From Chlorokybus atmophyticus (taxonomy: Eukaryota > Streptophyta > Chlorokybophyceae > Chlorokybales > Chlorokybaceae), in assembly GCA_009103225.1 (NCBI GenBank), contig RHPI01001327.1, positions 70,722-134,721 of the forward strand: a DNA stretch of 64,000 nucleotides, written 5' to 3'. Positions within the stretch are counted from its first letter, which is position 1. Every line of letters begins with the position of its first letter. Below are positions 20,500 to 33,275 of the stretch, one piece after another. The position numbers and the translations under genes were made by a program. Under the pieces are notes generated by a model that saw only the letters and a list, made by a program, of their open reading frames with translations, had not been told where the DNA came from and ran no database searches.

Positions 20500-22437
20500 T
20501 GCTGCTGCTGCTGCTCACCTACCCTCTCAGACTTGGACAAGAAGGTGCCATGGCCCAACAGACCACCTAGACAGTAGCGAGAGAGAGCGTCTCACTTGCA
20601 AGCTCAGGCTGCGTCTATCCCTCAGCACCTCCGCGCCCACAAGCCTGACGCTGCTACTGCTGCCCACGAGAGATGGAGAACCACAGCTGGCTGTGTGGAT
20701 AGCCGCCTGACTGGTTGTGATTGGCCCTCTACAGAGCGAGCGGCTACCGTTTCAGGGGCTTGTCACGTCAGTCATGGCTGGGTGATGTGACAGCTGACGC
20801 TTATTAGCCTGCCAAATGAAGCAACTGCGATGTGATGTGACTGCATGTAATCTCTGGGAACAAGACGCAATGTGAACTTGCTACCAAACAAGGACCGTGC
20901 AGCAGGGGCTGTCAACTCGTGTGGCAGACAGAGACCCACCGGTCACATCAACCATGTAGTACATGCTAGCTTGCGTATCTGGCATGCTAAGTAAGACAAG
21001 TGACATTAAAGGCCATGTCGTGCGAATGTTGCTGTCTACTATGGGACTCCCTGCGACTGTGGAAGGCGGATGCGACTAGGGCTCATGGCGGCAATGTGAA
21101 GGCGACGACAGAGCGCTGACGATGTGAAGCAGGCGGTGGCGGGCTGTGGCGTGAGGGTAAGGAGCTTGTGTAGGCGACTGTGGACAGAAAATGCAAGTGG
21201 TCATGATACACGCAACATGCATGACACATGCCTTGTTCACCAAGCTCATCATCATGCAATGCTTATCTACCACCGGGGTTTACCTATACTAGCCACACGT
21301 AACTAATGTAACTACTGCCTTCAACCCCCATCAGACATATATGCATGCATTTGCTCATTACCTGTACACAAGGTGTCAAAACACGTTAGCTAGCGGCACA
21401 GCTTCAGGCGAGGCAGCAGCAGACAGCAGACGGACTCCCCCGCCTCTCTCTTCCTCTCTCTCCGCCACCCTCCTCCTTCCTCCGCTCCCTCCTCTCCCTG
21501 TGCCCTTGCTGCAACGGCTTGCAAGGGTTGTAGTGTGAACGTCAGCAGAGCACCGTGCTCTGCTCAGGCGACCTGCCCAGAGGGCTGCACACGTGTGCAG
21601 TCAGTTAGTCTTGCAGTTCTTTGCAGCAGCCAGGAGCATGAGCAGCCGAAGGACTCCCACTCCCACTCCCCCTCTCCCGTTCTCCTTCACCCACAGCCTC
21701 GCTCCCGCCATTTACACGCAGCTCTGTATGTTGTAACCCTGGCTGAGGGCTCAGCCCCGCCCCTCCACCCCGTCCCTGTGCCCGGCCTTCGCGCCCTGCC
21801 CTGTCGGCAGCGGTGCTGTTGTACTAGCAGCTGCTGTATGTGCCGGTTAGGCGCTGGCAGTGGGGTTAAGTAGGTGGGTTGGCGTGTGAGATTCCCATGT
21901 GCGATGTGGTGTAAAGGTTGGAGAAACAGATGCAGCAACATACCCATGTACAGTTGCAGATAATACTGTTGCCATCATGGCAGAATGGCCAGACCAAGAC
22001 CAGCATCAGCAAGCCCTGCCTGTCTCCGAAACAGTCTGACCAGCCTTTGGTCATACATGCCACATGGGTTGGCGCAGCTTTGGCAACATTAACGACGTTG
22101 CTACAGCTTCTTGACAATTACACAAGGCAGTACACGCATGGCTTCCTGTTGGTATACAGCACCAAGTGCGGCACATCGCATAAGTCGCAGGAAACTCATG
22201 ACAAGCAAAAATAAACTCTACGCCATACTACTTGCAACAAGTATACCTATATATGGAATAGTGAAACGGACTGCTCTACAAAAACATGTAATGCGAAGCT
22301 CAGCTGAAGCAGCTGTCATACGCAATCAACTGCTGCAGAGAAATGTGTTGGTGGCGCTGCTAATACGCAGCTCACCGGTCCTGCAACCTGTGGTAGTCAA
22401 CCTGTCAAATGAGAGCAATCAACAGTACCATGTAATG
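20500..22437. other. Region without supported genes
   Basis: No recognisable protein, RNA gene or repeat family stands out. There is a pyrimidine-rich stretch near 21420-21500 and Pro/Ser-coding shadows. The upstream part of the 19976-20499 gene might lie here, but I could not join exons by frame. Confidence 0.5.
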
Positions 22438-24351
22438 CTACGACAACACTAACTGGATAGGTGCACTAGCGATGTACAAACACATGGCAGCGCAAGCTGT
22501 CATGCAAACAAAGGACTTCTCGGCCACATAAGTTGCCTTCTTGACGCCCCTCCAGACCAACCCATCGCTCGCCTTGCCAGCAGCAAACTCAATGCGCTCG
22601 CCCTCAGCTCCCGGCTTCTGCCCTCGGGCTCGCACAAACTCCCCAGCCGCCTTGAGGATTGTATGCACTGCTTCGCTCGACACAGTGCCTGCTTGTTGGG
22701 TCTTGTTCAGATTTCAGAAGTGTGCAAGGCCGCCCGTATACTGCAACGCGGGTCTCTTACCGGCAACGTCTTTCACTAGGCCTCGGTTCTCAGGCACCCG
22801 TGCCACGCGACAGACTTCGGACATCCAGCTGGCATCCTTCTTGTCCAGTCTATCTGCGTGCTCATGTGAGGGGCGTTTGCCTTTCACAAGCCTGTCATCA
22901 AAGCCGTTGCACTCCTCTGTATGTGCACTGCTATCATCCTTGTTTTCCTGCTCTGCTGCTGCAGAGGCCTGCAAGTTCACACCAAACAGAGTCAGAGTTG
23001 GTAAGCCATGAACACTACCATTGGATAAAGTGACAGTGTGCGTATTACAAAACAAACTGAATCAACGCTTGCAAACCTTTACATAGGAAGTGACCACTTC
23101 GTTGCAGAAGGTGCGCACAACATCAGTCACAGCGGGGCCGTACTCCGGTTTTGAAATGGAAGCAAACAACTCATCGTAATAGTTAACTTCCTTCGTTTTG
23201 TCAACGTAAGAATGGACAGCCGTCTGTACCACAGCACACCATACAAATGAACAAAGTCAATTACGATACTCAAGAAAACAAGCCAATCTAACCTTTGTAC
23301 GCAGCCACAACAACAATGTTGCATTCACCTGCACAAACACGGTAATCACCGAATGAACGAGCTGCTTGCCCTTTCTGCTGCTGGCAATGTTGAGCACATG
23401 TTCCAGCAAGCTGGGGCCGCTGCTTTCGGCATCTTTTTGCACGTTTTCTGTGCATTTGAAGTATGTTGCCACGGCCTCTCGCACAGCCGCCCCAACAACC
23501 ACAGAAGCAAAGTTCGCCGCTTCTGATGTCAACACGCGATCCAACACGCGGTCGAGCAGCTCTGCTGTCCTATCGGGCTTGTGTCGCTGCACAAAAACAG
23601 TTAACCAAAACTCTAAGCAAACAGTCCATTGCAATCTCTGCTGAGCATGTTTACATCACGTACAGGTCTTGAGGGTTCACCCGAGTCGCTGGTGAAATCT
23701 GACAAGTCCTCTTCTTGAGCAGACGGGGTTTGCGCGCCGGCAACAATGCCGCGCACAAAGGCGGATGTCCAGCTGGCAATGCAATCCCCGGCCTCCCGGG
23801 ACGCTGCCAACCTTAACAGCTGGCGCACACTCTGTGGCACCTATCATTGTGGAGCGAGAATGCTCTATTAACATCGTTTTCAATCATCCACGCTACAATC
23901 AGAACCCTAGACACTAGTGAGCAATGTGACTTGTGATAACTGAACGAATCACGAATGACAGACACCAAAACAACAGCAAAACAGACAGACATAGTCCAGT
24001 AGTCGAGTAAATAAGCGAGCTTGTGGTTTCTACAAACACAGCACCCATGACTGAAGGGAACAATTGGTTAGACTTACGTTCAGTCTGCCATTGGCGCATG
24101 TTGTGCGCAGGCTAGCACAACCTGACATACTCTACCTCTTCAGCGTCAGACTTGACGAACGCCCGGAGATCCTGGGAGAGAGAGGCGGCGACGTCGGAAG
24201 AGGCTGCGAGGACGTCAGTGGCGGCGGCGGCAGCGCTGCGAAGCTGTTGCAACCGAGCAGAGCGCTGGAGTCTCCAGGCGGCGTAGGCCACGACCGCAAC
24301 CCCCCCGCACCAATACGCCGCCCGCCGGGCGCGGCCGGGGCCACCGCTCAT
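22438..24351 (-). CDS. PP2-A10-like membrane protein (plant PHLOEM PROTEIN 2-LIKE A10 family)
   Basis: Exons 24351-24136, 23840-23664, 23586-23329, 23223-23077, 22968-22761 and 22688-22438 close to 418 aa, near the ~400 aa of the land-plant family. After a short Gly/Arg-rich start comes one membrane segment (YWCGGVAVVAYAAWRL), then family-like blocks: SQDLRAFVKSD, the VPQSVRQLLRLA helix, LLDRVLDRVLTSEAANFASVV, VHSYVDKTKEVNYYDELFAS, MSEVCRVARVPENRGLVKDV, and a hydrophobic C-terminal helix (FVCMTACAAMCLYIAS). Despite the name, the family lacks the Nictaba-like lectin domain of true PP2 proteins and its biochemical role is unclear. It is probably anchored to a membrane at both ends. The start is the first ATG in a frame whose upstream codons are not ATG. 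Confidence 0.75.
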
Positions 24352-24548
24352 GCCACGGGCCTGGCCAGGCCCACCGCCAACCACACCAGCGACGCTGGCA
24401 CAATCGTCAAGCGCAAAGAGGGGCAGACCAGCAAGAGGACGAGGAGGAGGAGGCAGCGGCGGCGCAGGAGGAGGAGCCTGTCGTCCACGTCAGCCGCCTG
24501 TGGATAGGCTCAATTCAAGCTGACTGGACTGCTGAGCTCGCATCACTT

Positions 24549-24557
24549 TTAGGGTTT
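24549..24557 (-). promoter_or_regulatory. Telo-box AAACCCTAA upstream of the PP2-A10-like gene
   Basis: AAACCCTAA on the gene strand, about 200 bp before the ATG at 24351. Confidence 0.45.
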
Positions 24558-24559
24558 GA

Positions 24560-25800
24560 TGTTGCCCGCGGCGAGAGACTTTACGTTGCAATTCACACGT
24601 TCAAGTTGCGAAAGAGGCAACGCACGCATGCGCGAAAACGGAAACACGGAATGCGCTTCTGGCGGGTGGCGACGCTGTCAATTGCGTTAAGGCAATCCAA
24701 CGTGGCGGAACGCGAGTGGTGATAGTCTCGAGAGATTCTCAGCAGTCGGGAAAACATGCATCATACATCACGCAATCCCTCACCTCGCTCACTCGTGTAA
24801 CAACGAGTTGTGTTACAAACTAAAATTTCCATGGCTGATTGCAGCCAACGAGGGTGAGCAAAGGTGATTGTGTAAGTTGAGTTCAATGGACTCATTATCT
24901 ATATATGCTCGTATCATCCTCAACTCACTTTCTATTAATGCATGTTTATGTTCATCTACGTTAGCATGCACTGACATGCTGCCGCAAAGTCCTTAAAAAG
25001 CCCTATAACAGAGATAGCATTTCCTCATTGTCGCTTACAGTAACACGCGGCACCATGTTGTCGTAATAAAGTTATTTAATTGGGACACCTTGCACTCAAT
25101 TTCAATACACGTGCGATCGTGTTTTTAAAACATATAATGTAATTAATATAAGAGTTGCAATAAAGCAATCTTACACGATGTTGTATGCAATCAGTCATAT
25201 GTGCAACGGTAAAGATTGAAAACGATACGATATTATATTGCTTACCATAACGCTCAAGATCAACGGCCGTTTCAACTGATAAGCTAGCAACACGCATCGA
25301 GTTGACAATTGCAATATCGTAGCAGCAGCCAATGCTGGACATACTTACGCGCATAATGAATGGCTGGCGTACAGCTACTAGCTACGGCAGATACGCTCTT
25401 TGCAACAATTTGAAACGGCCGCAAGCGAAAACAGCGTTAAAGCTTTTGCTTCCTACGGAGGGGTAGCCAATATGGTGAAGTTCATATGCCGTAAAAGCGA
25501 TTGCTTCTTAAAAAAGAGATCGCAATTCCTTGCCCAATGCCCGTCACAGCAGGTTTGGACTTACCTTGGATCCGATCGAGTGGCATTAACAAGAGGGTGA
25601 CCCTCCCCGCCATAAGCGAGCGGGCTTGCAAGTCGTTGATATGCCAACCATCGGCTGAACGACCATCTTATGGCGCACACATGAAGCCCCCTTAAAGCCT
25701 CCGTCGCATTTAACTGAGGATTGGAGCTGAGCACACCAAAACACAAAGGTTAAAGCTCATAACCTTCGTTATGTACGAAGGGTACTTAACGATAAAATTA
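24560..25800. other. AT-richer spacer at the edge of the transposon block
   Basis: Base composition drops to clearly AT-rich from about 24900. I find no gene with recognisable similarity. It marks the change from the host gene block to the nested retroelements. Confidence 0.55.
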
Positions 25801-25821
25801 ACTAGTTCTGTACAGTTCTCT

Positions 25822-25940
25822 GACCAGTTCTACACTTACTGGTAGACAGTGTCATGTGTAGCTGCTATAAGCAATTCTTTCATAGATTGAGTGCGTCTGG
25901 CATAGTTAACTTGCCTTCACGGTATCACGTACTCTTGTGG
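25822..25940 (-). repeat. Possible decayed LTR piece of element A (left)
   Basis: The segment CTGACCAGTTCTACACTTACTG...GTCATGTGTAGCTGCTAT resembles 54251-54300 at the far side of element A (CTGACCAGTCCAGTACTTACTA...GACATGGGTAGCTGCTAT). A diverged pair flanking the same element is expected of old LTRs. Termini could not be defined. Confidence 0.4.
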
Positions 25941-25959
25941 CAAGTAATCTTATCGTCTT

Positions 25960-28314
25960 TTTGCTTTAGCAACTCAACAAACCAGTTGTCGAGTGCAAAA
26001 GCCTGCGGTGACATGCAATAATGTCTTGCGCATCATCAGCGAGTGGGTCCTCCCCACTTGCATCAGCAACCACCATTCGTTCCTCATTACAAACTGATTC
26101 ACCTGCAATTGGCAACTCTTCAACACAAGCCTTACTTGGTTGTGACTCGGATTGCCTTTGCATTTGAGACCAAATTATTGGTCCCACTTTTGTGGTTGTG
26201 CTCCCCTTTCCTAGGATGCATACTTGACCGAGTCATTGTTGCCAGCAACAGAGGCGAGCGACTCAAAGAATTTGCCACATTCACTCTTCCTGGTCTGTAT
26301 ACCCAAGTGAAGTTGAAACGTGATAAAAACTCAGCCCACCATGCTTGTCTCCGGAACAGGGTTGGTTGGGTCTAAAAGAAAAGAAGGGGGTTATGATATG
26401 TTACCACCGAAAACCCACCTTCCACCCTCTCTGGATAGCAACGCCACTCCTGTAGCGCATGAACTACTCCCAACAACTCTTGTTTAGTTGTGGTATAGTT
26501 TCTCTCAACTGGAGAGAACTTCTTGCTCTGGTACGCGAGAGGGTGTCCTTCCTGGAATTACACTGCGCCAGTGCCATCAAGGGATGCATGACTTCAACCT
26601 CAAAGTACTTGGTGAAGTTAGGCAGCTGTAGCACAGGTGCTGTTACCAAGGCCTCTTATATGAACTCAAAACACCTTCTCCTGCCCTTGCGTCCATCTCC
26701 ACACGAATTTGTCACGCAACAAGTTGGTGAAGGGTGCTACTCGCGATGAGTAACCCAGAATGTCCTGCCGAAAATGGTTGCTCAAGCCCAAAAAGGCGCA
26801 CAACTCGCGCACATTCTTAGGAGAAGGCCACTCTTTGACCTTTGCAATTTTCATGGGGTCATGGCACACGACCTTTTCCACTCATAATGTGTCTGAAAAA
26901 TTCCAGCTCAGTTATTTGACATGAAAACATATACGCAAAGAACTTGTTGGCATGCAACGTGTCCAACACCTCACGTACATATACAGCATGAGACTCAGAG
27001 CTCTTACTGCACACCATGATATTATTCAAGTGCACAAATATTGACTTCAAGGAAGTCTCTAATCAGCTTATGGAACACCCGGTTCATAGCTTGAATTGTG
27101 GCTTGCGCATTCGGCAGCCCCAAAGGGAGTACTTTGTACTAGAAGTGGCCTACAGACGTCCTACACGCAGTCCAGGCACGTCTTCCAGGGTAATCCGCAT
27201 CGAATCCAACGAATTGTATATTGAGGCTCCGCTTAGCTAATCCAACCTATCATTAATCCTTAACAGTGGGTACCTATTTTTGATGATGAGCTTGTTCAAA
27301 GTCCTGTAATCTACGCACATGCGTAGCCTGCCGTCCTTTTCAAGTATAAACAGAACAGGTGCTCCGAAGGGAGAGCTACTTGGCTCAATCAATCACTTCG
27401 CAAGCAATGCCTTGATTTGCTAGCGATTATACATGTGCGCATGCTCAGCTAACCTCAGCCTATACAAAAATCTAAATGGAGGTTGTGATCCCGTCACGAG
27501 AGGAATAGCATGCCGGACTTCCCTTTCAGGTGGCATCTCAGGCAGCTCAGCTCTAAACACATCAGAATACTCATGCACAAGAGCCTTTGCTGTGCCTTGC
27601 TCATTGCCAACAGTCTCACCGAGTGAAGTGGGACTCTCGTCAGCAAATGGCTTGACTAGCACCAGAAGAGGTGTAGCACCTTTCTTCGAAGCTCTTTTCA
27701 CCTGCATGGCATTTATTAGCAAGGTTAATCACATGATGCATCACTAGAGATAGTGGAGGTATCATCACATCCATGTGCTCTCGGTCACACGCCCTCTCCC
27801 TTTGCGGACATTGCACATGCTAGTGTCTGCATTTGTGCGCAGGCCATTAGCACGCTCTTAACGAGCACCAACGATGGCATCAACATCTGGTACCTGTACT
27901 AGTACCACAAGTAACCCAAGTTGGGCGTGATAGCCTTGCACACGTAACGCTAGACGCATGGACCCCTTTACCAAAATCATAGAGTCATCAGGCGTAGCTA
28001 CGGTTTTGCTGGCTTAACACACATGGATACCTAGCCTTTGTACTAGAGCTTCACTCACAAAGTTCTCCTGAGTGTTAGTATCAATCATTAGAGTGGCTGG
28101 CACACGTGCAACTGTTGCCTTGAACATCCACGTTAAATCGAAGTGATTTCCCCGGTGGAGAATTTGCGAGTCATACAAAACTCGCACTGAGCATCTCAAG
28201 CCAATCTGAGCCATGTCAATCTCCTGCATCACTGCATACCCTTTGAATAGGACAACCATGATCCACTGCACTTAGGCACAATGACACATGCACTTGTGTT
28301 ATGCGTACTCTTGC
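25960..28314 (-). pseudogene. Ty3/Gypsy pol remnant of outer element A (protease, RT, RNase H)
   Basis: Minus-strand order from high to low coordinates. The protease active site decayed to LMIDTNTQENFVS at about 28090 (normal DTG). The RT N-terminal region is at 27722-27420 (FRAELPEMPPEREVRHAIPL). RT palm pieces and the thumb/connection LGLSNHFRQDILGYSSRVAP lie at 26880-26666. RNase H pieces follow (PVLQLPNFTKYFEVEV near 26640; FLSRFNFTWVYRPGRVNVA near 26290). Frames shift and stop many times. No integrase is visible to the left, so the 3' part is lost. The upstream gag of the same element lies at 52331-53640 on the other side of element B. Confidence 0.8.
28310..28314. other. Target-site duplication CTTGC, left copy
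   Basis: CTTGC directly precedes the left LTR of element B and is matched by CTTGC at 52331-52335 directly after the right LTR. Five bases is the usual Ty3/Gypsy duplication. Confidence 0.85.
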
Positions 28315-28634
28315 TGTAAAGGGAGAATTGCCAATGCCCCCTTTAATCCTCTACCCCAACACCCACGCCAACGACCCTACCCATGCCGCCGCCGTACTGT
28401 CGTGTCAAGAACCCCCGTTCCTTCACTCACTATCAGCCATAGCTTTGACTAGTTTGGTTGATATCAACCAATTGAGGAATAGCGAATATCACCCGTTGGA
28501 ACTCATAACTTAAATAAGACTCATATAAGGGTCTTAATTAAGCACCAATGGAGCTTGGCATATAATTGACCAATAATGGTCATATAAAATGATGTCAAGG
28601 TGAAAACCTTTTCTAAAGGGAAAAGCCCTTGACA
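28315..28634 (-). repeat. 3' LTR of element B
   Basis: 320 bp, beginning TGTCAAGGGCTTTTCCC and ending in CA on the element strand. It shares long exact blocks with 51998-52330, such as TTTAATCCTCTACCCCAACA. A C/G-only purine tract adjoins it inside the element. Confidence 0.9.
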
Positions 28635-28636
28635 TT

Positions 28637-28646
28637 GCCCCCCCCT
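28637..28646 (-). promoter_or_regulatory. Polypurine tract of element B
   Basis: GAGGGGGGGG on the minus strand, followed by CAA and the LTR start TGTC. It primes plus-strand DNA synthesis in LTR elements. Confidence 0.8.
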
Positions 28647-28803
28647 CAACGAAGGCGGCTCCCGACGCCGTTAGTTGATCACTTTAACAGCCGGATCCAT
28701 TTTAAAAAAGGGACGAGGGTTGCACACTAAACACATGCTGCCTCACGCCCTGTCAGTAGTGCGGTGGGCACACACGTTAGCGAGAGTTGTAATGCCGAAG
28801 AAC

Positions 28804-31800
28804 CTACTGGCAGATTGTCAAGTTCCTTTCAGGCTCCCACGAGTTGTGCTCAACACCATACCCTTTCCACTTGACCAGATAAGATGTGCGTCTACGCTTA
28901 TCCTTTCTATGATCAAGTTTACTCTCCACCTCATATTCCGGGCCCGCACTGTCATTCAAGACAACAGCAGGAGGTGGTGGTTGAGTCCGTCCATCAGCAC
29001 GATAGGCCGCAAGGAGGCTCACAGGAAATACATCATGTATCTTTTGCCATCGATGCTAGCAACTCCAACCGGTATGCAAGTTTGCCAACTCGCTCGCGTA
29101 CTGCGAACAGTCCTACAAAGCGTGGCATGAGTTTGCAGGTACCCTTTGCTTTGAGTGACAGGTTCTTGGTGTTTAGCAACATGTCACCAATTTCAAACTC
29201 AACATTACGCTGATGCTTATCAGCATACGCTTTGTATCAATCTTGCGCCGCACGCATGCACTCACGTGCTCGTTGCGTGCGTGATTGCAATTTAAGTGCA
29301 AGATCGCGTGCAACTGGCACCTTATAACTAGGTGGCAATCTCAGATCAGCCACCCCCAATGGGTGTTTGCCATAATTTGCAAAGAAGGGCGTGTCGTTTA
29401 TGCTTGCTTGCCACGCGTTAATTGCAAATTCTGCCATTGGTAAGTAGACATCCCAATCGGTTTGATTAGGTGCAACATAATGTCACAAAGTCTCTTCCAC
29501 AATCTGATTGGCACGTTCAGTTTGCCCATCCGTCTGAGGATGAAACGCAGTGCTCATGTGTTAGTCAATGTGCAAGAAGTCACGCACTGATCTCCAAAAC
29601 TGAGTCGTAAATTTCGGATCTCTATCCGATACCATGTTGCGTGGCAAACCATGCAAACGGAACACCAAGGAGAGGAACAGCATAGCTGATTCCCGAGCAC
29701 CCGTGTCCGTACGGCAAGGAGCTAGGTGAGCCATCTTAGTCAGGCGATTCCCAAACACCACAATCGCTGTATGACTTGAGGTAGTTTTAGGCAGTGCAGT
29801 GATAAGGTCCATGCTGACATTCTCCCAACTGAGCAATGGGATAGGCAATGGCTGTAAAAGGCCGGATGTTCTTTGCCGTCTCGGCTTGTTGCGCTGACAT
29901 GCATCGCATGTTGCAACATACCGATTGACATCCACTGTCAACTCGAGCCAATAAAAGCGTCGTTGAGTTGTAGCAGTAGTCTTGGACCGCCCAAAATGAC
30001 CAGCATGCGGGGGGTCATGCACAGCAGTGATACACTTAGTGCGCAAGCCATTTTGACCAGGTATGACAAGAGCATTGCCCTTATACCATAGTCCATCCCG
30101 CAATTTAAAGCCCGTCACGCGTTCATGGTTGTTAAACCAAGAGTCACACTTGTACCTCGTCTTAACATGTATTAAGACTGATATGTCCGGTGTAACAGCG
30201 ACAACGGCATTGATGTATGCCTCAATGCTGTTGATCATCACCGGTATGCGGCTTAACGGTCCGCCACATTCGTACGACCAGGACGATTGCACCATTCGAA
30301 AACATAACGATACAAAAACTCATTTCAGCGTGCCTGACGACGAGAAAGCATCGGCTAAGTCTAAAAGAATACGGGAGGGTTGTGGTCTGTTATCACTGTA
30401 GAGTATGCCCTCGAGATAGCAATGCCACGTTTTCAGTGCGTGCACCACCCCCAATAGTTCTTGCTCAATAGCGGTATAGTTCACCTCAGCCGGAATGAAC
30501 TTGCGAGACTCATACGCACACACACGATCATCTTGCATGAGCACCGCCCCACACCCCAACTTGGAAGCATCACTTATCACAGTAAATTGTTTCTTCCAAT
30601 CCGGCATTGCCAGTACAGGTGTTGATGTTGGTGCACACTTGATCCAGCGCATGGATTCGTCTTGTTTTGCATCCCATGTAAAGCATTGTCCTTTCCGCAA
30701 CAATGTTGTCAACGAAAAAAAGTCCAAGTCAATGAACTGTAGCCGAGTATAAAACGTCCAGAGTAGTAGTTAGCCAGGCCCAAAAATGACATCAGCTCAT
30801 GATAATTGCGAGGCGTAGGCCAATCTTCCACGACCTTAACTTTAGTAGGATCAGGCTTGATGCCATCAGCACCAACCATGTGCCCCAAGTATGGCAACTC
30901 CTGCTTACCAAAATTGCATTTGCTGAGGTTGGCAAATAACTTGTGCTTTCGCAACCGCTCAAGAGAGCGATTGTCACATGTTGTTGATGTTCATCCAGGT
31001 AGACCTTTGCAAACTTGCTAAGCAAGTCGTCAAACACAGCATTATCTCGTCTTGAAAGACTGCGGGTGCGTTGGTCAAACGAACGGCAACACCTTGTATT
31101 TATAATGGCCAATCGGCGTTCTAAAAGCAGTCTTATGTACATCATCGGGATGCAACCGGATCGAATGATAACCACTAACTAAATTGAGTGATGTGAAGTA
31201 CTTACTCCCCGATAATGAGTCAAGCATGTCATCAATGCGTGGTAAAGGGTACCCATTTTTGACTGTGATCTTGTTTAATGCACGATAATCCACACACATG
31301 CGTAGCTTCCCGTCTTTCTTTCTCACAAAGAGAATGGGAGAGCCGTATGGGGATTTACTCCGCTGAATTGAACCTTTGGCCAATAACTCATGATCTGCTT
31401 TTCCATTTCCATCCTCTCTACAGGACTTAGCCTACAGGTAGGTCGTGAAGGAGGGGCAGACCCTCGTTCAATAGGAATGGTGTGACCAATACCTCTATCC
31501 GGTGGTAGTTCCGGCAAAGCGTCAGCAAAGACATCGCTGAATGTATTCACCACTTGTTGCATTTCAGGAATGCCATCGAAAGATGCACGTATATGAGCCA
31601 AAGAGGCCATTGATCTGTGCTTGCGATAGCTTGCAGAGCATTCAATAGCCCTGCTGGCTCAGGCAAAGTTTGTCGCAATTGCGTGGTGCGCGTAACTTTA
31701 CGCTTACCTTTGCGTACAGAACATGTTTTCGCATATGTGTCTAGAGTCAGACGCACAGCTTGTTGCCAATCAAGCCCCAGTATGACATCAGTATTGTCAA

Positions 31801-32276
31801 CCCCAAGATCTGTGACTAACAGCTTAAACATGCCCGAGTATGCACCAATGCGCATGCATGCATTGACCACGCCATATAGAGGCAAAGCGTTACGCCCTGC
31901 GGCATGCAACATGCAGCATGTTTGCTGGTGACGTAGCCAACGATAAGCGTTTCACCAAAGAATGATTAATGAAGCTATGCGTAGCAGGGGTGTTTAACAC
32001 AAATGAAGCACGATAACCCGCTAAAGAACCCTGAAAGATCTATAGTAAGGGAATAAGATGACCATAAAATGCGGCCACAAGTGCATGGTCACTGTGCGAC
32101 GGAAGCACCACCAACTTCATATAAGTAGGCATGTCGGTTATCCGCTTGAACTTAGCCACAAGGTGTCCATGTGATGTCCATTTGAACCATGAGCCATGAT
32201 AGCATGGCATGAGGACATACCCTGTGATAGCAAGATGCTGTTTTTGAAACATAGCAAACTCTGCTAAATTAGTTGC
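28804..32276 (-). pseudogene. Pol of element B: protease, RT, RNase H, integrase, chromodomain
   Basis: Going down the minus strand: a protease relic NTPATHSF near 31970 where DTGATHSF is expected; RT with [20 protein letters not shown] and CVDYRALNK at 31383-31200; a broken palm where YLDD reads VYLDE near 31000; RNase H at 30727-30320 (VISDASKLGCGAVLMQDD); integrase at 30295-29237 with the HHCC finger (HAGHFGRSK ... CDACQRNK), the DDE core (SMDLITALPKTT, VSDRDPKF, QTDGQTERAN); and a chromodomain at about 28940-28810 (YEVESKLDHRK, SYLVKWKGYGVEHNSWEPE). Many stops and frameshifts make it non-functional. In other chromoviruses the chromodomain directs insertion to methylated H3K9 chromatin. 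Confidence 0.88.
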
Positions 32277-32712
32277 TAACACACGGATTGACGTTCAAGG
32301 ACCATGAATGGTCCGTGACGCAGGACCGGGATTTCCCCCTGCTAAATGAAATGGGTGGACCTTGCATGGTCTGTTTTTCATCGACAGTCGGACCATTCAT
32401 GGTCCGAATTTCACGTGAATGATACCATTGTCCCTTGGTACGCACCACTTAAGGTACGGCCGATTACTGTTGCGTCAGGACCAGGTATGGTCCGGCTATC
32501 GGACCAGGGACTAAATCATATTATTACAATACTTCAATCATAACTGGTCCGGCCAGCGGACCATGGACCGAAATTTATTATGGACCAATGTAAATATGAG
32601 TGCAAATGCAGTAAAAGTTGAGACATCTTTGCCGGCGGCACCGGCCACGCCCAACCTGCGGCGCACGAGGCCGCGGCCAGCTCCGCGGCGTTAGTGGAAT
32701 GATTAGTCAAGA

Positions 32713-32795
32713 ACACACGCATCGGCCGGATTCGAACCCATCACCTTTAGCATATCAAAGACGACGCCCTAACCACTAAGCTACAAGTGCACGTA
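32713..32795 (-). ncRNA. tRNA-like sequence (pseudo-tRNA or SINE head)
   Basis: The minus strand has a good box A (TAGCTTAGTGGTTAGGGC) and box B (GGGTTCGAATCC) at tRNA spacing, but the anticodon, T and acceptor stems do not pair well. It lies inside the 32280-35420 element, so it is more likely a tRNA-derived fragment than a working tRNA gene. Confidence 0.4.
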
Positions 32796-32828
32796 CCGGT
32801 AGGGTCGCATGGCAACCTGTATCATGTG

Positions 32829-33275
32829 CAGTCTACCCTCAATATAAGAGCCACGTTTATGCGAGCCCTTTTGGCTCTTATATTGAGGTGCTCTTACCTC
32901 GAAATAAGAGCATGTGCTCTTTGAAAGAGGGAACCTCGTAATAAGAGCTGTAGCTCTTATTATGAGGTAACACCCTGCGTAACCCTTCGTAACACCCTGC
33001 GTAACCCTGCGCAACGTGTAACCCGTAACTCGTAACCGTAACCTTAACCCGTAACCCTGCGTAAATCTGCGTAAATCTGCGTAACTAGAGCCTAACAGCC
33101 TGCGTAGCCCCCTCTCGATAAGAGAGTTGCCTGTGAGGCCAGAGCGCTCTTATATCGAGTGCTTTTACTCTTATTGGGAGGTAGTTTTGCCTGGTGTACG
33201 AAATTGCAAAGGCCTTTTGGCTCTTATATCGTAGATGCTCTTATTGTGAGGGTATATTATATCGAGGGTAGACTG
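32829..33275. mobile_element. pogo-like MITE M1
   Basis: 447 bp with inverted ends CAGTCTACCCTC and GAGGGTAGACTG, followed inside by ATATAAGAG-type sequence as in pogo/Tigger elements. The interior has CTCTTAT/ATAAGAG repeats and a degenerate tandem of CCTGCGTAA-type units (about 32970-33090). It has no coding capacity. A second member is at 58070-58535. Confidence 0.65.

Noticed and set aside
25561-25620. Possible tRNA near TTGGATCCGATCGAGTGG
   Set aside because: No B box at the right distance and no cloverleaf pairing.
32970-33090. Telomere repeat array (GTAACCC-like units)
   Set aside because: Units are degenerate and lie within MITE M1; they are better explained as its internal minisatellite.
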